Below are positions 42,875 through 51,069 of a stretch of DNA of 55,858 nt, in pieces (the first letter of the stretch is position 1; every line of letters begins with the position of its first letter). The position numbers and the translations under genes were made by a program. The DNA lies in the NCBI GenBank assembly GCA_003021655.1, contig PXRP01000049.1, positions 1 to 55,858 of the forward strand. The letters run 5' to 3'. Source of the stretch: Halobacteriales archaeon QS_4_69_31 (GTDB lineage Archaea; Halobacteriota; Halobacteria; Halobacteriales; Haloarculaceae). The notes below the pieces were generated by a model. The model was not told where the DNA came from, made no database searches, and saw nothing but the letters and a program-made list of their open reading frames with translations.

Positions 42875-45433
42875 ATGGGCGGTGACTCCACGGCGGGCGA
42901 TTCAGCCGACGACTCCGCGGCCGACTCTCCGGCGGGCGACCCGGCGGCGGGCTGGCGGGACTTCTTCGCGTTCGACGAGCCCTACGAGAGCCAGGCCGAC
43001 GCCGTCGAGACGGCCATCGAGGTCGGCGAGCGCGAGGGGTACCTCGCGATGGAGGGGCCCTGCGGGACGGGGAAGACGATGGCCGCGCTCACCGCCGGCG
43101 CCGCGCTCGTCGAACACACCCGGACGTTCGACCGGGTCGTCGTCGTCACCCCCGTCAAACAGCAACGCGCCCAGTTCGTCGAGGACCTGCGCGCGATAAA
43201 CGCCGGACTCGCCGCCGACGACTCGACGCCCGGGCCCCTCCGTGGCGTCTCGCTGACCGGCAAGCGCGACCTCTGTCCGTACGGCCGGGAGGGGGTCTTC
43301 CCGGAGGACGTCTCGACCCACGACCGGTGTGAGGACCTCCGGGAGAACACGGCCGACCTCGTCGAGGCCGAGGACCGCTCGACCGACGGGCCCGTCGCCG
43401 ACGCGGCGCTGGAGGCCGACCTCGGGGACGTCTGGTGGGACCCGTCGGTCGCGAGCGACCTCGTGCGCGAGGCCCGCCTCGACGCCGAGACACACCGCAC
43501 GTTCGAGGGGGCGCTGGCGACGGCGGGCGCCGAGTCGCCCTATCCCGCCAGCCAGCCGCGGGCGCCCGAGTCGCTGGTCGGCGGCGACGACCCGCCGCTG
43601 TACTGCCCGTTCGAGGCCGACTGGTTCGCCCGCAACACGGGCTCGCCCGTCGGCTTCGACGCGGGCGAACACTCCGTGGTCACGCCCGCGGAGTACCTCC
43701 CGGCGGCGACCGAGCGCGGGACCTGTCCCCACCGGGTGATGAGCGTCCTCCTGGAGCACGCCGACGTGATAATCGGCAACTACAACCACCTGTTCGACCC
43801 CGCGACGCGGCCGCTGGTGACCTCGGTGCTGGATTCGAGCACGTTCCTCGTCGTCGACGAGGCCCACCGCCTCGAGGAGCGCGTCCGGGACCTGCTCTCG
43901 GACCGTGTGGGCCGGGACACCCTCGTCCGGGCGCGCAACGACTGTGCCCATCTGGTCTCGCGGGCCCGCGAGAGCGACGACCGCCGGCAGGCGGTCGCCG
44001 ACCACCTCGGGACCCACGACGTGCCGCTCGCGGCCGTCGACCGTGCCCGCGAGTTCTACGACGACCTGCTGGGGTGGCTCGACGAACGGGTCGCCGCCCA
44101 CCTCGACGCGGAGTTCGACCGCGACTGGCGGGCTGGCGACCCCGCCGACGCACTGCCCGAGCGGGACGTGGAACTCCCGTTGCGGGACCCCGAGACGGCC
44201 GAACCCGACGAACTCACCCGGTGGGCCGAGCGCCAGGGGTACGGGGGGGACCTGTGGCGGTCGCTGGCGACCGTCGGCGCGGCCGTCGAGGACGCCGTCG
44301 ACGGCCTCGGACTCGGGCGGTCGCCGGTCTGTGCCGCCGTCGGCGTCGTCATGTCCCGGTGGTGGGAACGGGACCATGCCCGCTACCTCCGGGAGGTGGA
44401 ACTCGAACACGCCCCCAAGCCCGACCGGGCGGCCGACGCCGATTACGAGTCGGTCTACACCGCTGGACTGGTCCTGTTCGACTGCATGCCGGCCGAGTCG
44501 CTCCGCGAGACGTTCGACGCCCTGGGCGGGGGCGTGCTGATGAGCGCGACGCTCTCGCCGCTGTCCGTGTTCACGGAGGTGTCGGGGCTTGCGTCGCTCC
44601 GGGCCGGCGACCCGGAACGTGGCAACCAGGCGGCCGCGACTGACGACCGCGGCGACGCCGCGGGCGCGACCGACGGCCGCGGACGGCCGGTCGTCACGAA
44701 GAGCTACCCCCTGCGGTTCCCCGAGGAGAACCGGGCGAGCTGGATAGTCGACGCCGAGCCCTTCACGGCGCGCAACCGCGGCGACCCGGGGGAGATGGAG
44801 CCGCTGGGCGAGGGGTGGAACCCGACCCGAGACGAGTACGCCCACGTCCTGCGGACGGTGGGGCGCGCGCCGGGCAACGTCCTCGTGGCGATGCCCAACT
44901 ACCGCGAGGCCGCGTGGGTCGGCGCCTACCTCGACGGGGCCGTCGACAAGCCGGTGCTGGTCGACGAGAGTTCGACGAACGAGGCCACGGAGGCACTCAA
45001 ACAGCGCTTCTTCCGGGGGCAGGGGAAGGTCCTGGTCACGAGCACACGCGGGACGCTCACCGAGGGCATCGACTACGACGGCGAGAAACTGGCGGCGGCG
45101 CTGGTCGTCGGCGTCCCGCTGGTCAACGTCGGGTCGCCCCGCGTGCGAGCGGTCAGGCGGGCCTACGCGGACGCGTTCGGCGAGGACAACGCCTTCGCGT
45201 ACGCGCTGACGGTGCCGGCGGTCCGGCGCGCCCGCCAGGCCCTCGGGCGGGTCATCCGCGGGACCGACGAGTGTGGCGTCCGCGTGCTCGCGGACCGCCG
45301 CTACACCGCGGGCGTGCGCCACTCGGTCCACGAGTACCTCTCGCCGGCCGAACGCGAGGAGTTCGTCCGCCTCACGTCGGAGTTCCTCGATCCACAGCTC
45401 GCCGCGTTCTGGGACGACCGCCGACCAGGGTAG
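42875..45433 (+). CDS. Second XPD/Rad3-like DNA helicase
   Basis: 852 residues. Walker A GPCGTGKT (61-68), iron-sulfur cysteines in DLCPYG, DRCEDL, YCPFEA and GTCPHR, Walker B VVDEAHR (DEAH), and C-terminal motifs LMSATLSPLSVF, TSTRGTLTEGIDY, QALGRVIRG. Its Fe-S domain and middle part differ strongly from the helicase at 18472, so the two are not recent duplicates. Expected 5'-3' helicase in repair. ATG at 42875; upstream 217 bp hold no supported gene. Confidence 0.9.
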   Translation: MGGDSTAGDSADDSAADSPAGDPAAGWRDFFAFDEPYESQADAVETAIEVGEREGYLAMEGPCGTGKTMAALTAGAALVEHTRTFDRVVVVTPVKQQRAQFVEDLRAINAGLAADDSTPGPLRGVSLTGKRDLCPYGREGVFPEDVSTHDRCEDLRENTADLVEAEDRSTDGPVADAALEADLGDVWWDPSVASDLVREARLDAETHRTFEGALATAGAESPYPASQPRAPESLVGGDDPPLYCPFEADWFARNTGSPVGFDAGEHSVVTPAEYLPAATERGTCPHRVMSVLLEHADVIIGNYNHLFDPATRPLVTSVLDSSTFLVVDEAHRLEERVRDLLSDRVGRDTLVRARNDCAHLVSRARESDDRRQAVADHLGTHDVPLAAVDRAREFYDDLLGWLDERVAAHLDAEFDRDWRAGDPADALPERDVELPLRDPETAEPDELTRWAERQGYGGDLWRSLATVGAAVEDAVDGLGLGRSPVCAAVGVVMSRWWERDHARYLREVELEHAPKPDRAADADYESVYTAGLVLFDCMPAESLRETFDALGGGVLMSATLSPLSVFTEVSGLASLRAGDPERGNQAAATDDRGDAAGATDGRGRPVVTKSYPLRFPEENRASWIVDAEPFTARNRGDPGEMEPLGEGWNPTRDEYAHVLRTVGRAPGNVLVAMPNYREAAWVGAYLDGAVDKPVLVDESSTNEATEALKQRFFRGQGKVLVTSTRGTLTEGIDYDGEKLAAALVVGVPLVNVGSPRVRAVRRAYADAFGEDNAFAYALTVPAVRRARQALGRVIRGTDECGVRVLADRRYTAGVRHSVHEYLSPAEREEFVRLTSEFLDPQLAAFWDDRRPG

Positions 45434-45439
45434 GCCGTC

Positions 45440-45515
45440 CCGACTCCCCCACTCCGGGGAGTAACCTCTCCCCCCTGCCGAGTAACGGCCCTCTCACGCC
45501 GAGTAAAGAGTGATT
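45440..45515. repeat. Degenerate ~21-bp agtaa repeats after the helicase gene
   Basis: Three loosely similar units each carry gagtaa (near 45460, 45480 and 45500). They occupy the helicase 3' intergenic region, followed by a T-run (ctcttttt, near 45530) that may terminate transcription. Confidence 0.35.
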
Positions 45516-45600
45516 AACGCCCGTTTCGCTCTTTTTCCGGCTCGGTCACGGGGCCGGACAGCCGGAAAGCCTTTGTCCTCCGGTTCGCGTTGTTTAGGGG

Positions 45601-45756
45601 ATGCCGGAGTGCCAGAACTGCGGGTCGTTCGTCACCGAGGCGTACATGCGCGTGTTTACGCCGGACGGATACAACGGCCCCCGCGTCTGTCCGTTTTGCG
45701 AAGACAAACTCCGCGACGGCGCCGAGGTGCGCGAGGCCCGGTCGTCGCGGTCATAG
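45601..45756 (+). CDS. 51-residue zinc-ribbon protein
   Basis: MPECQNCGSFVTEAYMRVF opens the chain, and a second pair CPFCEDKL completes a four-cysteine zinc ribbon (Cys4, Cys7, Cys30, Cys33). The pattern is a conserved small haloarchaeal zinc-finger family (DUF7563-like, as far as I recall). It probably binds nucleic acid or a protein partner. ATG at 45601, short and complete. Confidence 0.75.
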   Translation: MPECQNCGSFVTEAYMRVFTPDGYNGPRVCPFCEDKLRDGAEVREARSSRS

Positions 45757-45912
45757 GCATCACGCCTGTCCAGCTCGCCCGCCGTCCGGGGGGACGGCGG
45801 AGCCCTGTCCGACGACCCGCGAGCCGGCAGCGCCGCGTCAGCGACCGCCTGAACGCCGATACGTCCGCGGGGGACCGACGGGTACATCCGTCGCCGGCCA
45901 CCACCACCGCCC

Positions 45913-47016
45913 ATGAGCGACATCGACGTCGAGCCCGTCGAGGCGATCGACGAGGCGGCCGTCCCGGCCGGCGTGGACGCCCCGGAGTATGTCCTCTACG
46001 GGGGGAAAGGCGGCGTCGGCAAGACCACGATGGCCGCGGCGACGGCGCTCGCGAGCGCCCGCGACGACACCGCGACGCTGGTCGTCTCGACCGACCCCGC
46101 CCACTCCCTCTCGGACACGCTCGAAACCGACATCCCCGCCGAGCCGGCCCGTATCCGCGAGGACATCCCCCTCTATGCCGCCGAGATCGACCCCGACGAC
46201 GCCCTCGAGGAGGGTCCCTTTGCCGGCGAGGGCGAGAACCCCCTGGGCGGCATGCTGGGCGGCGCGATGGGCGACGGCCCGCCGGGCGGCGGACCGATGG
46301 GCGGCGGGTCGGCGGACACTCCCGCGGACGGGGACGCCGGGATGGTCGACCCGCTGGGCGGGTCGATGCCCGGGGCCGACGAGGCCGCCGCGGTCCGCCT
46401 CCTGCTGGAGTACATGGACGACGCGCGCTTCGAGCGGGTCGTCGTCGACACCGCGCCGACCGGCCACACCCTCCGCCTGCTCGAACTCCCGGAGGTGATG
46501 GACTCGATGCTCGGGCGCGTCCTCACGTTTCGTGAACGCCTCTCGGGAATGATGGACAACCTCACGGGGATGTTCGGTGACGACGAGGACGACCCCGGGA
46601 TGGACGTGGAGGACGTCCGCGTCCTCCGCGAGCGCGTCGAGCGCCTGCGCGATGTCCTCCAGGACCGCGCGCGGACGGACTTCCGGGTCGTGCTCGTCCC
46701 CGAGGAGTTGTCGGTCCGCGAGTCCGAGCGCCTGCTCGACCGCCTCGCCTCGTTCGGCGTGCCTGTCGGGACCGTCGTCGTCAACCGCGTGATGCAGGAC
46801 CTGACCGACGTGGCCGACGTCGAGGCCGACTGGTTCGTCACGCCCGACCTGGACGACTGCGAGTTCTGCCAGCGCCGCTGGGCGGTTCAGCGCGACGCCC
46901 TCAAGCGCTCACAGGAGATCTTCCGCGGCCACGAGGTCCGCCGCGTCCCCCTGTTCGCCGACGAGGTCCGCGGCGAACGACTCCTGCGGGTCGTCGCCGC
47001 CTGTCTCGGAGGGTAG
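45913..47016 (+). CDS. Get3/ArsA-family ATPase
   Basis: 367 residues. Deviant Walker A GGKGGVGKTT (30-39), switch I VVSTDPAHSLSD, switch II VVDTAPTGHTLRLL, and a CxxC (DDCEFCQRRW) used for dimer zinc binding in Get3. A Gly/Met-rich loop (GGMLGGAMGDGPPGGGPMGGG) occupies the region of the substrate-binding helices and may mimic the hydrophobic groove. Likely delivers tail-anchored membrane proteins or acts as a chaperone; arsenite export is less likely with no arsB nearby. Confidence 0.85.
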   Translation: MSDIDVEPVEAIDEAAVPAGVDAPEYVLYGGKGGVGKTTMAAATALASARDDTATLVVSTDPAHSLSDTLETDIPAEPARIREDIPLYAAEIDPDDALEEGPFAGEGENPLGGMLGGAMGDGPPGGGPMGGGSADTPADGDAGMVDPLGGSMPGADEAAAVRLLLEYMDDARFERVVVDTAPTGHTLRLLELPEVMDSMLGRVLTFRERLSGMMDNLTGMFGDDEDDPGMDVEDVRVLRERVERLRDVLQDRARTDFRVVLVPEELSVRESERLLDRLASFGVPVGTVVVNRVMQDLTDVADVEADWFVTPDLDDCEFCQRRWAVQRDALKRSQEIFRGHEVRRVPLFADEVRGERLLRVVAACLGG

Positions 47017-47026
47017 CGCCGACGGG

Positions 47027-47074
47027 TCAGCCATCTGTCGCGTCACTCGCCCGTCGCGTCACCCGTCTGTCGCG
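47027..47074. repeat. 16-bp tandem repeats at the end of the DJ-1 gene
   Basis: Three 16-bp units (47027, 47043, 47059) of the form tcaNcNNtctgtcgcg; the third contains the real stop (complement of tca at 47059-47061), so the stop codon itself has been reiterated twice downstream. Confidence 0.65.
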
Positions 47075-47784
47075 TCGCCCGCCCGGTAGACATCGGGACT
47101 GCGCTCGTACTCCATCTCGGTGGCGACGGCGTCGGCCACCTCGGTCCCCCACTCGCGCTCGACGACCCACAGCGCGAGGTCGATCCCGGCGGTGACTCCG
47201 CCCGACGTGACGACGTCGCCGTCGTCGACGACGCGGGCCTCGACGACCTCGGCGTCGGTCTCGCGCAACTCCGCCAGCGCGCCGCGGTGTGTGACCGCCG
47301 CGCGCCCGTCGAGCAGCCCTGCCGCCGACAGTATCATCCCGCCCGTACAGACCGCAAACAGCGTCGTCCCGCCCTCGTGCAGGTCCCGTAACGCCGTGAG
47401 CACGCGCTCGTCCTCCGCGACGGCCCGGGCACCGGCCCCGGCGCGGTCGTTCCACCCGCCGCCTGGGACCAGGAGGGAGTCGAAACCCCCCTCGGTCCCG
47501 GTCGCGTCGCCTTGCGCGGCGGCCCGTTTCCGATCCCCTTTGACAGCGGACATCCGGTTTCCGTCGGCGGTGGCCGCCGGGTTCCCGTCGACAGAGAGCG
47601 TCGCGTCCGGTTCGACGCGGAGGCCGTTGGCGCCAGTCACGCGGTCGGTCGGTCCGGTCGCGAGCAACTCGACCGTCCAGTTGGCGCCGCGGTCCGCGGC
47701 CGACCCGAACACGTCGTAGGGCCCGACCGCGTCGAGTTCCTCGAACCCCTCGAAGACCAGCACGCCGACTCGTCTCGCTGTCAT
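47059..47784 (-). CDS. DJ-1/PfpI family protein
   Basis: 241 residues. Glutamine-amidotransferase-like fold with the nucleophile elbow Cys in LFAVCTGGMIL, Glu in FEGFEELDAVGPYDVFG, and C-terminal GGVTAGIDLALWVVE. An insertion of about 35 residues (about positions 58-100) is longer than usual. Members include chaperones, glyoxalases and transcription factors of the AraC-cofactor type; no specific function is shown. ATG at 47784. Confidence 0.82.
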   Translation of the reverse strand: MTARRVGVLVFEGFEELDAVGPYDVFGSAADRGANWTVELLATGPTDRVTGANGLRVEPDATLSVDGNPAATADGNRMSAVKGDRKRAAAQGDATGTEGGFDSLLVPGGGWNDRAGAGARAVAEDERVLTALRDLHEGGTTLFAVCTGGMILSAAGLLDGRAAVTHRGALAELRETDAEVVEARVVDDGDVVTSGGVTAGIDLALWVVEREWGTEVADAVATEMEYERSPDVYRAGDATDG

Positions 47785-47902
47785 CGTCCCCGCTTCGGCG
47801 GGCACCTTCAAAAGCGCCCGCCCCCCGTGACTCGAACGTCGCGGCCGGCCGGAACCGCCGTCGAACCGGGCCCGGTCGCGGACCTAATGTTTTAGACTCT
47901 CC

Positions 47903-47910
47903 GCTTAATC
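47903..47910 (+). promoter_or_regulatory. TATA element of a small zinc-ribbon gene
   Basis: gcttaatc lies 24-31 bp before the ATG at 47934. Confidence 0.45.
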
Positions 47911-47933
47911 CCGTGGCGTCCTTTTGCACTACG

Positions 47934-48149
47934 ATGAGTTTCGTTCAGCTAGTCCAGGAGTACCTGCCGGACCGACCACGGGGACCAGGGGAACAGTCAG
48001 AGGCACGTCCACAGCTCTCGACGCAACTCTACCGGTGTGGGGCGTGTGATACCACGTACATCAGCGAAGAGATGGAGACGTGTCCGCGGTGTGACGGTCC
48101 CGTCGAGACGACCCCGACCGGCCGCGATCTGCGCCACGTCGACCCCTGA
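47934..48149 (+). CDS. 71-residue zinc-ribbon protein
   Basis: The C-terminal half carries a rubredoxin-like zinc ribbon: YRCGACDTTYISEEMETCPRC. The N-terminal half (MSFVQLVQEYLPDRPR) is an unrecognised lead. A correctly spaced TATA box supports the ATG. Small zinc ribbons of this kind are frequent in haloarchaea, with no known function. Confidence 0.7.
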   Translation: MSFVQLVQEYLPDRPRGPGEQSEARPQLSTQLYRCGACDTTYISEEMETCPRCDGPVETTPTGRDLRHVDP

Positions 48150-48184
48150 GGGCGGCCGTCCGGGGGGCGAGCGGGTGTGCGCTC

Positions 48185-48384
48185 CTACCCGCCCACGACG
48201 AGCACCTCGTCGTAGTCGGCGAGGTCGTAGACGGCGTCGGCGACGGCAACTGGTCGCCAGAGCGCGCGACCGCGTCGCGCAGGACGCGCTCGGGGTGGGC
48301 GGCCTCGACCCCGGCGGTGAGACAGGCCAGCGCGGTCTCGCGGGCCGGCGAGCGCGCCAGTCGGTCGCGGTCGGCGACCTCCAT
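48185..48384 (-). pseudogene. Glycerate 2-kinase, frameshifted and truncated
   Basis: The ATG at 48384 follows the SDR stop directly (tagatg). The N-terminus is normal for archaeal glycerate kinases (DRLARSPARETALACLTAG, VEAAHPERVLRDAV), but after SGDQL the family continues in another frame (VAVADAVYDLADYDEVLVVGG) and then hits a stop at 48185. The glycine-rich continuation (GGGKAS) and the remaining roughly 370 residues, including the MOFRL domain, are missing. Not functional. Confidence 0.75.
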
Positions 48385-49209
48385 CTACGTGACCACCCAC
48401 CTGACGAGCCGGTAGGCCCAGTCCCGCCACCGGTCGGGGAGGTGCCGCGTCGCGAGGACGAGGCGGGCCGTCGTGCCGACGGGGTAGCGCGGGTCCGGGT
48501 CCGAGGCACACGCCGCGTCGGCGACGACCGCCGCCACCCGCGAGGGGTGGACGCCGAAGTCGCCGCCGCTGGCCAGCACCTCCGAGTCCTCCAGGACGGC
48601 GTACAGCGACTCGTAGGCGCCCGAGCGGTCGAGCCCGTCTATCTCCTCGACCGCGCGCTCGCCGAACCGGGTCGCGATGGGACCGGGTTCGACGAGCACA
48701 ACGTCGATGCCGTAGTCGTCGACCTCGACGCGGAGGGCGTCGCTCAGCGCTTCGAGCGCGAACTTCGAGGCGGCGTAAGCGCCCGACCCGCCGGTCGCGA
48801 CCCGCCCCTGGACGCTGGAGACGTTGACGACGGTCCCTCGCTCGCGTTCGCGCATGTGCGGGAGGACCGCCCGGGTCAGGCGGTGTGGGCCGCAGACGTT
48901 CACGTCGAACTGGGCCTTGAGGGCGTCGACGGGGACGTCCTCGACGGGGCCGTACTGGGCGTAGCCGGCGTTGTTGACCAGACAGTCGATCCGGCCCGTC
49001 TCGTCGAGGACCCGGTCGACGACGCGGTCCACGTCGGCGTCGCTGGTCACGTCGAGTTCGGCCGTCTCACAGCCCGCCTCGGCGAGGTCGGCCACGTCGC
49101 CGGTGTCCCGGGCGGTCGCGTAGACGGTCCACTCCCGCCGGAGGAAGTCGGCCGCCGTCGCACGCCCGATCCCCGACGACGACCCCGTTATCAGCGCCGT
49201 CTTCGTCAT
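48385..49209 (-). CDS. Short-chain dehydrogenase/reductase
   Basis: 274 residues. Rossmann NAD(P) site TGSSSGIG (8-15), NNAG in LVNNAGYAQYG, and catalytic Ser/Tyr/Lys with VNVSSVQGR and YAASKFALE. The PEG motif is VEPGPIATRF. Classical SDR with an arginine after the glycine motif, suggesting NADP. Substrate unknown. It forms a coupled pair with the broken glycerate kinase. Confidence 0.9.
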   Translation of the reverse strand: MTKTALITGSSSGIGRATAADFLRREWTVYATARDTGDVADLAEAGCETAELDVTSDADVDRVVDRVLDETGRIDCLVNNAGYAQYGPVEDVPVDALKAQFDVNVCGPHRLTRAVLPHMRERERGTVVNVSSVQGRVATGGSGAYAASKFALEALSDALRVEVDDYGIDVVLVEPGPIATRFGERAVEEIDGLDRSGAYESLYAVLEDSEVLASGGDFGVHPSRVAAVVADAACASDPDPRYPVGTTARLVLATRHLPDRWRDWAYRLVRWVVT

Positions 49210-49271
49210 ACCCGGCCCGACGGCCGCCCCCCAGTTAAGTTCCGCTGGTCCCCCCGGCCGGCGGTCGCTAC

Positions 49272-49279
49272 GTTTTTGC
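49272..49279 (+). promoter_or_regulatory. TATA-like element of the PolD small-subunit gene
   Basis: gtttttgc lies 23-30 bp before the GTG at 49302, supporting that start. Confidence 0.45.
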
Positions 49280-49301
49280 GGGCCGGCGACGATGTGCGGG
49301 T

Positions 49302-50996
49302 GTGCCCCTGGAGACGCCGGTCCACGTCGCGAACGCGCTCGCCAACCAGGGTTACAACGCCGATCCCGACGCCGTAACGCTCATCGCCGCCGCCGAGGAC
49401 CCTGCCGCCGCGCTCGAACGCACACTCGAAACGGTCCCCGACGACGCGGTGAAGCTCACCGCCGACCACGTCAGCGCCGCACTCGACCGCTCGCAGTCTC
49501 TCGATTCGACTGCCCCAAAGGCCGACCCTACTCCCGACGGGACGCCCGCCGGCCCGGACCCGAGCAACCCCACTGTTTCAACTGGAGATACGTCCCCGAA
49601 ATCGACAGATGCGGACGGCGCGTCTCCAGTCGAAACGGAGGGGGTCGGCCGGGACGGCGAGCGGGACGGTCGCGGACAGTCCGTGGCCGGTTCGAGCGGC
49701 GAGCGGGGTGGTCCCGGTGGGTCGGCGGCATCGAGTGTCGCGTCCGGCACCGTCGACGCGTCGTCAACTCCCGGACGGGATGCCGGCGACGCGCCGGCCC
49801 GGTCTGTCGAGGTTGACGGCGACTTCGCGAGCACGGGGACCGGCGAGTACGAGGACTTCGTGGCGGTGTTCCGGGACCGCTACGAGACGCTCTCGGGGAC
49901 GCTCAGGTCGCGGGTCAACCACCGGCCGGCCGACGCGCTGGAGTCGATGCCGGGCAACAACGACGCGGCCCTCGTGGGGATGGTCTCGGACATCCGCTCG
50001 ACGGCGAGCGGCCACTGGCTAGTCGAACTCGAGGACACCACCGGCACGTTCCCCTGTCTCGTGATGAAAGACCGGGAGTTCGCGGACCTGGTCGACGAAC
50101 TCCTCCTCGACGAGGTGGTCGCCGTCGAGGGCTCGCTCGCCGACGACGGCGGCATCCTCTTCGTCGACGCGATGCACTTCCCGGACGTCCCGCGGACCCA
50201 CGACCCCTCGACCGCCGACCGCGAGGTCGAGGCGGCGCTGATAAGCGATGTCCACGTCGGCAGCCAGGAGTTCGCGGCCGACGCCTGGCACCGGTTTGCC
50301 GACTGGCTCCACACCCCCGAAGCCGAGCGCATCGAGTACCTGCTGGTCGCCGGCGACATGGTCGAGGGCGTCGGCGTCTACCCCGACCAGGACGAGGAAC
50401 TGGATATCGTCGACATCTACGAACAGTACGAGGCCTTCAACGAGCACCTAAAGGCCGTCCCCGGCGACATGGAGACCGTCATGATTCCGGGCAACCACGA
50501 CGCCGTCCGCCTGGCCGAACCCCAGCCCGCCTTTGACGAGGAACTCCGGTCGATCATGAGCGCCCACGATGCCCGTATTTCCGCCAACCCATCGACGGTG
50601 ACCGTCGAGGGCGTCGACATCCTCATGTACCACGGCGTCTCGCTGGACGAGGTCATCGCCGAGTTGCCCGACGAGAAGGCCAGCTACGACGACCCGCACC
50701 TGGCGATGTACCAGCTCCTCAAGAAACGCCACGTCGCGCCGCAGTTCGGCGGCAAGACCCGACTCGCTCCCGAGGAGGAAGACCACCTCGTCATCGAGGA
50801 GGTTCCCGACGTCTTCCATGCCGGCCACGTCCACAAACTCGGCTGGGGGAAGTACCACAACGTCCTCACCATCAACTCGGGGTGCTGGCAGGAACAGACC
50901 GCGTTCCAGGCCAGCGTCAATATCGACCCCGACTACGGCTACGCCCCCGTCGTCTCGCTCGACACGCTCGACCTCACTGTCCGGGATTTCACCTGA
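49302..50996 (+). CDS. polD1: DNA polymerase D small subunit (DP1, 3'-5' exonuclease)
   Basis: 564 residues from GTG at 49302. The N-terminal helical domain (about 1-75) is followed by a disordered acidic linker (about 76-190), an OB fold (GMVSDIRSTASGHWLVELEDT) and the metallophosphatase domain with SDVHVGS, AGDMVEG, PGNHDAVR, YHGVSLDEV and GHVHKLGWG. It forms the replicative polymerase with DP2. The linker coding sequence contains an inverted pair of ORB-like boxes (49568-49587, 49624-49643). No intein. Confidence 0.95.
   Translation: MPLETPVHVANALANQGYNADPDAVTLIAAAEDPAAALERTLETVPDDAVKLTADHVSAALDRSQSLDSTAPKADPTPDGTPAGPDPSNPTVSTGDTSPKSTDADGASPVETEGVGRDGERDGRGQSVAGSSGERGGPGGSAASSVASGTVDASSTPGRDAGDAPARSVEVDGDFASTGTGEYEDFVAVFRDRYETLSGTLRSRVNHRPADALESMPGNNDAALVGMVSDIRSTASGHWLVELEDTTGTFPCLVMKDREFADLVDELLLDEVVAVEGSLADDGGILFVDAMHFPDVPRTHDPSTADREVEAALISDVHVGSQEFAADAWHRFADWLHTPEAERIEYLLVAGDMVEGVGVYPDQDEELDIVDIYEQYEAFNEHLKAVPGDMETVMIPGNHDAVRLAEPQPAFDEELRSIMSAHDARISANPSTVTVEGVDILMYHGVSLDEVIAELPDEKASYDDPHLAMYQLLKKRHVAPQFGGKTRLAPEEEDHLVIEEVPDVFHAGHVHKLGWGKYHNVLTINSGCWQEQTAFQASVNIDPDYGYAPVVSLDTLDLTVRDFT
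49568..49643. promoter_or_regulatory. Inverted pair of ORB-like boxes inside the DP1 gene
   Basis: CCCCACTGTTTCAACTGGAG (49568-49587) and, on the opposite strand, CCCCTCCGTTTCGACTGGAG (49624-49643) are separated by 36 bp, with C/G-strings pointing outward as at the origin. They correspond to DP1 residues of about 89-114 in the disordered linker. Likely Orc1-binding sites; function unknown. Confidence 0.65.
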
Positions 50997-51037
50997 CCGT
51001 CCGCCGAGCGGACGCTGCCCCCCATCGCAGTCCGAGC

Positions 51038-51045
51038 CTTTATCC
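51038..51045 (+). promoter_or_regulatory. TATA element of the pilin-like gene
   Basis: ctttatcc lies 25-32 bp before the ATG at 51070. Confidence 0.5.
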
Positions 51046-51069
51046 CCGAACGGGCGACCAGCCCGGCGT

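Noticed and set aside
42902-45331. 809-residue minus-strand open frame opposite the second helicase
   Set aside because: Shadow frame; the plus strand encodes all helicase motifs in order.
49302-50996. Intein or programmed frameshift in the PolD small subunit
   Set aside because: All phosphatase motifs follow in one frame and the linker length is ordinary; the repeated boxes there are not splice or intein signatures.
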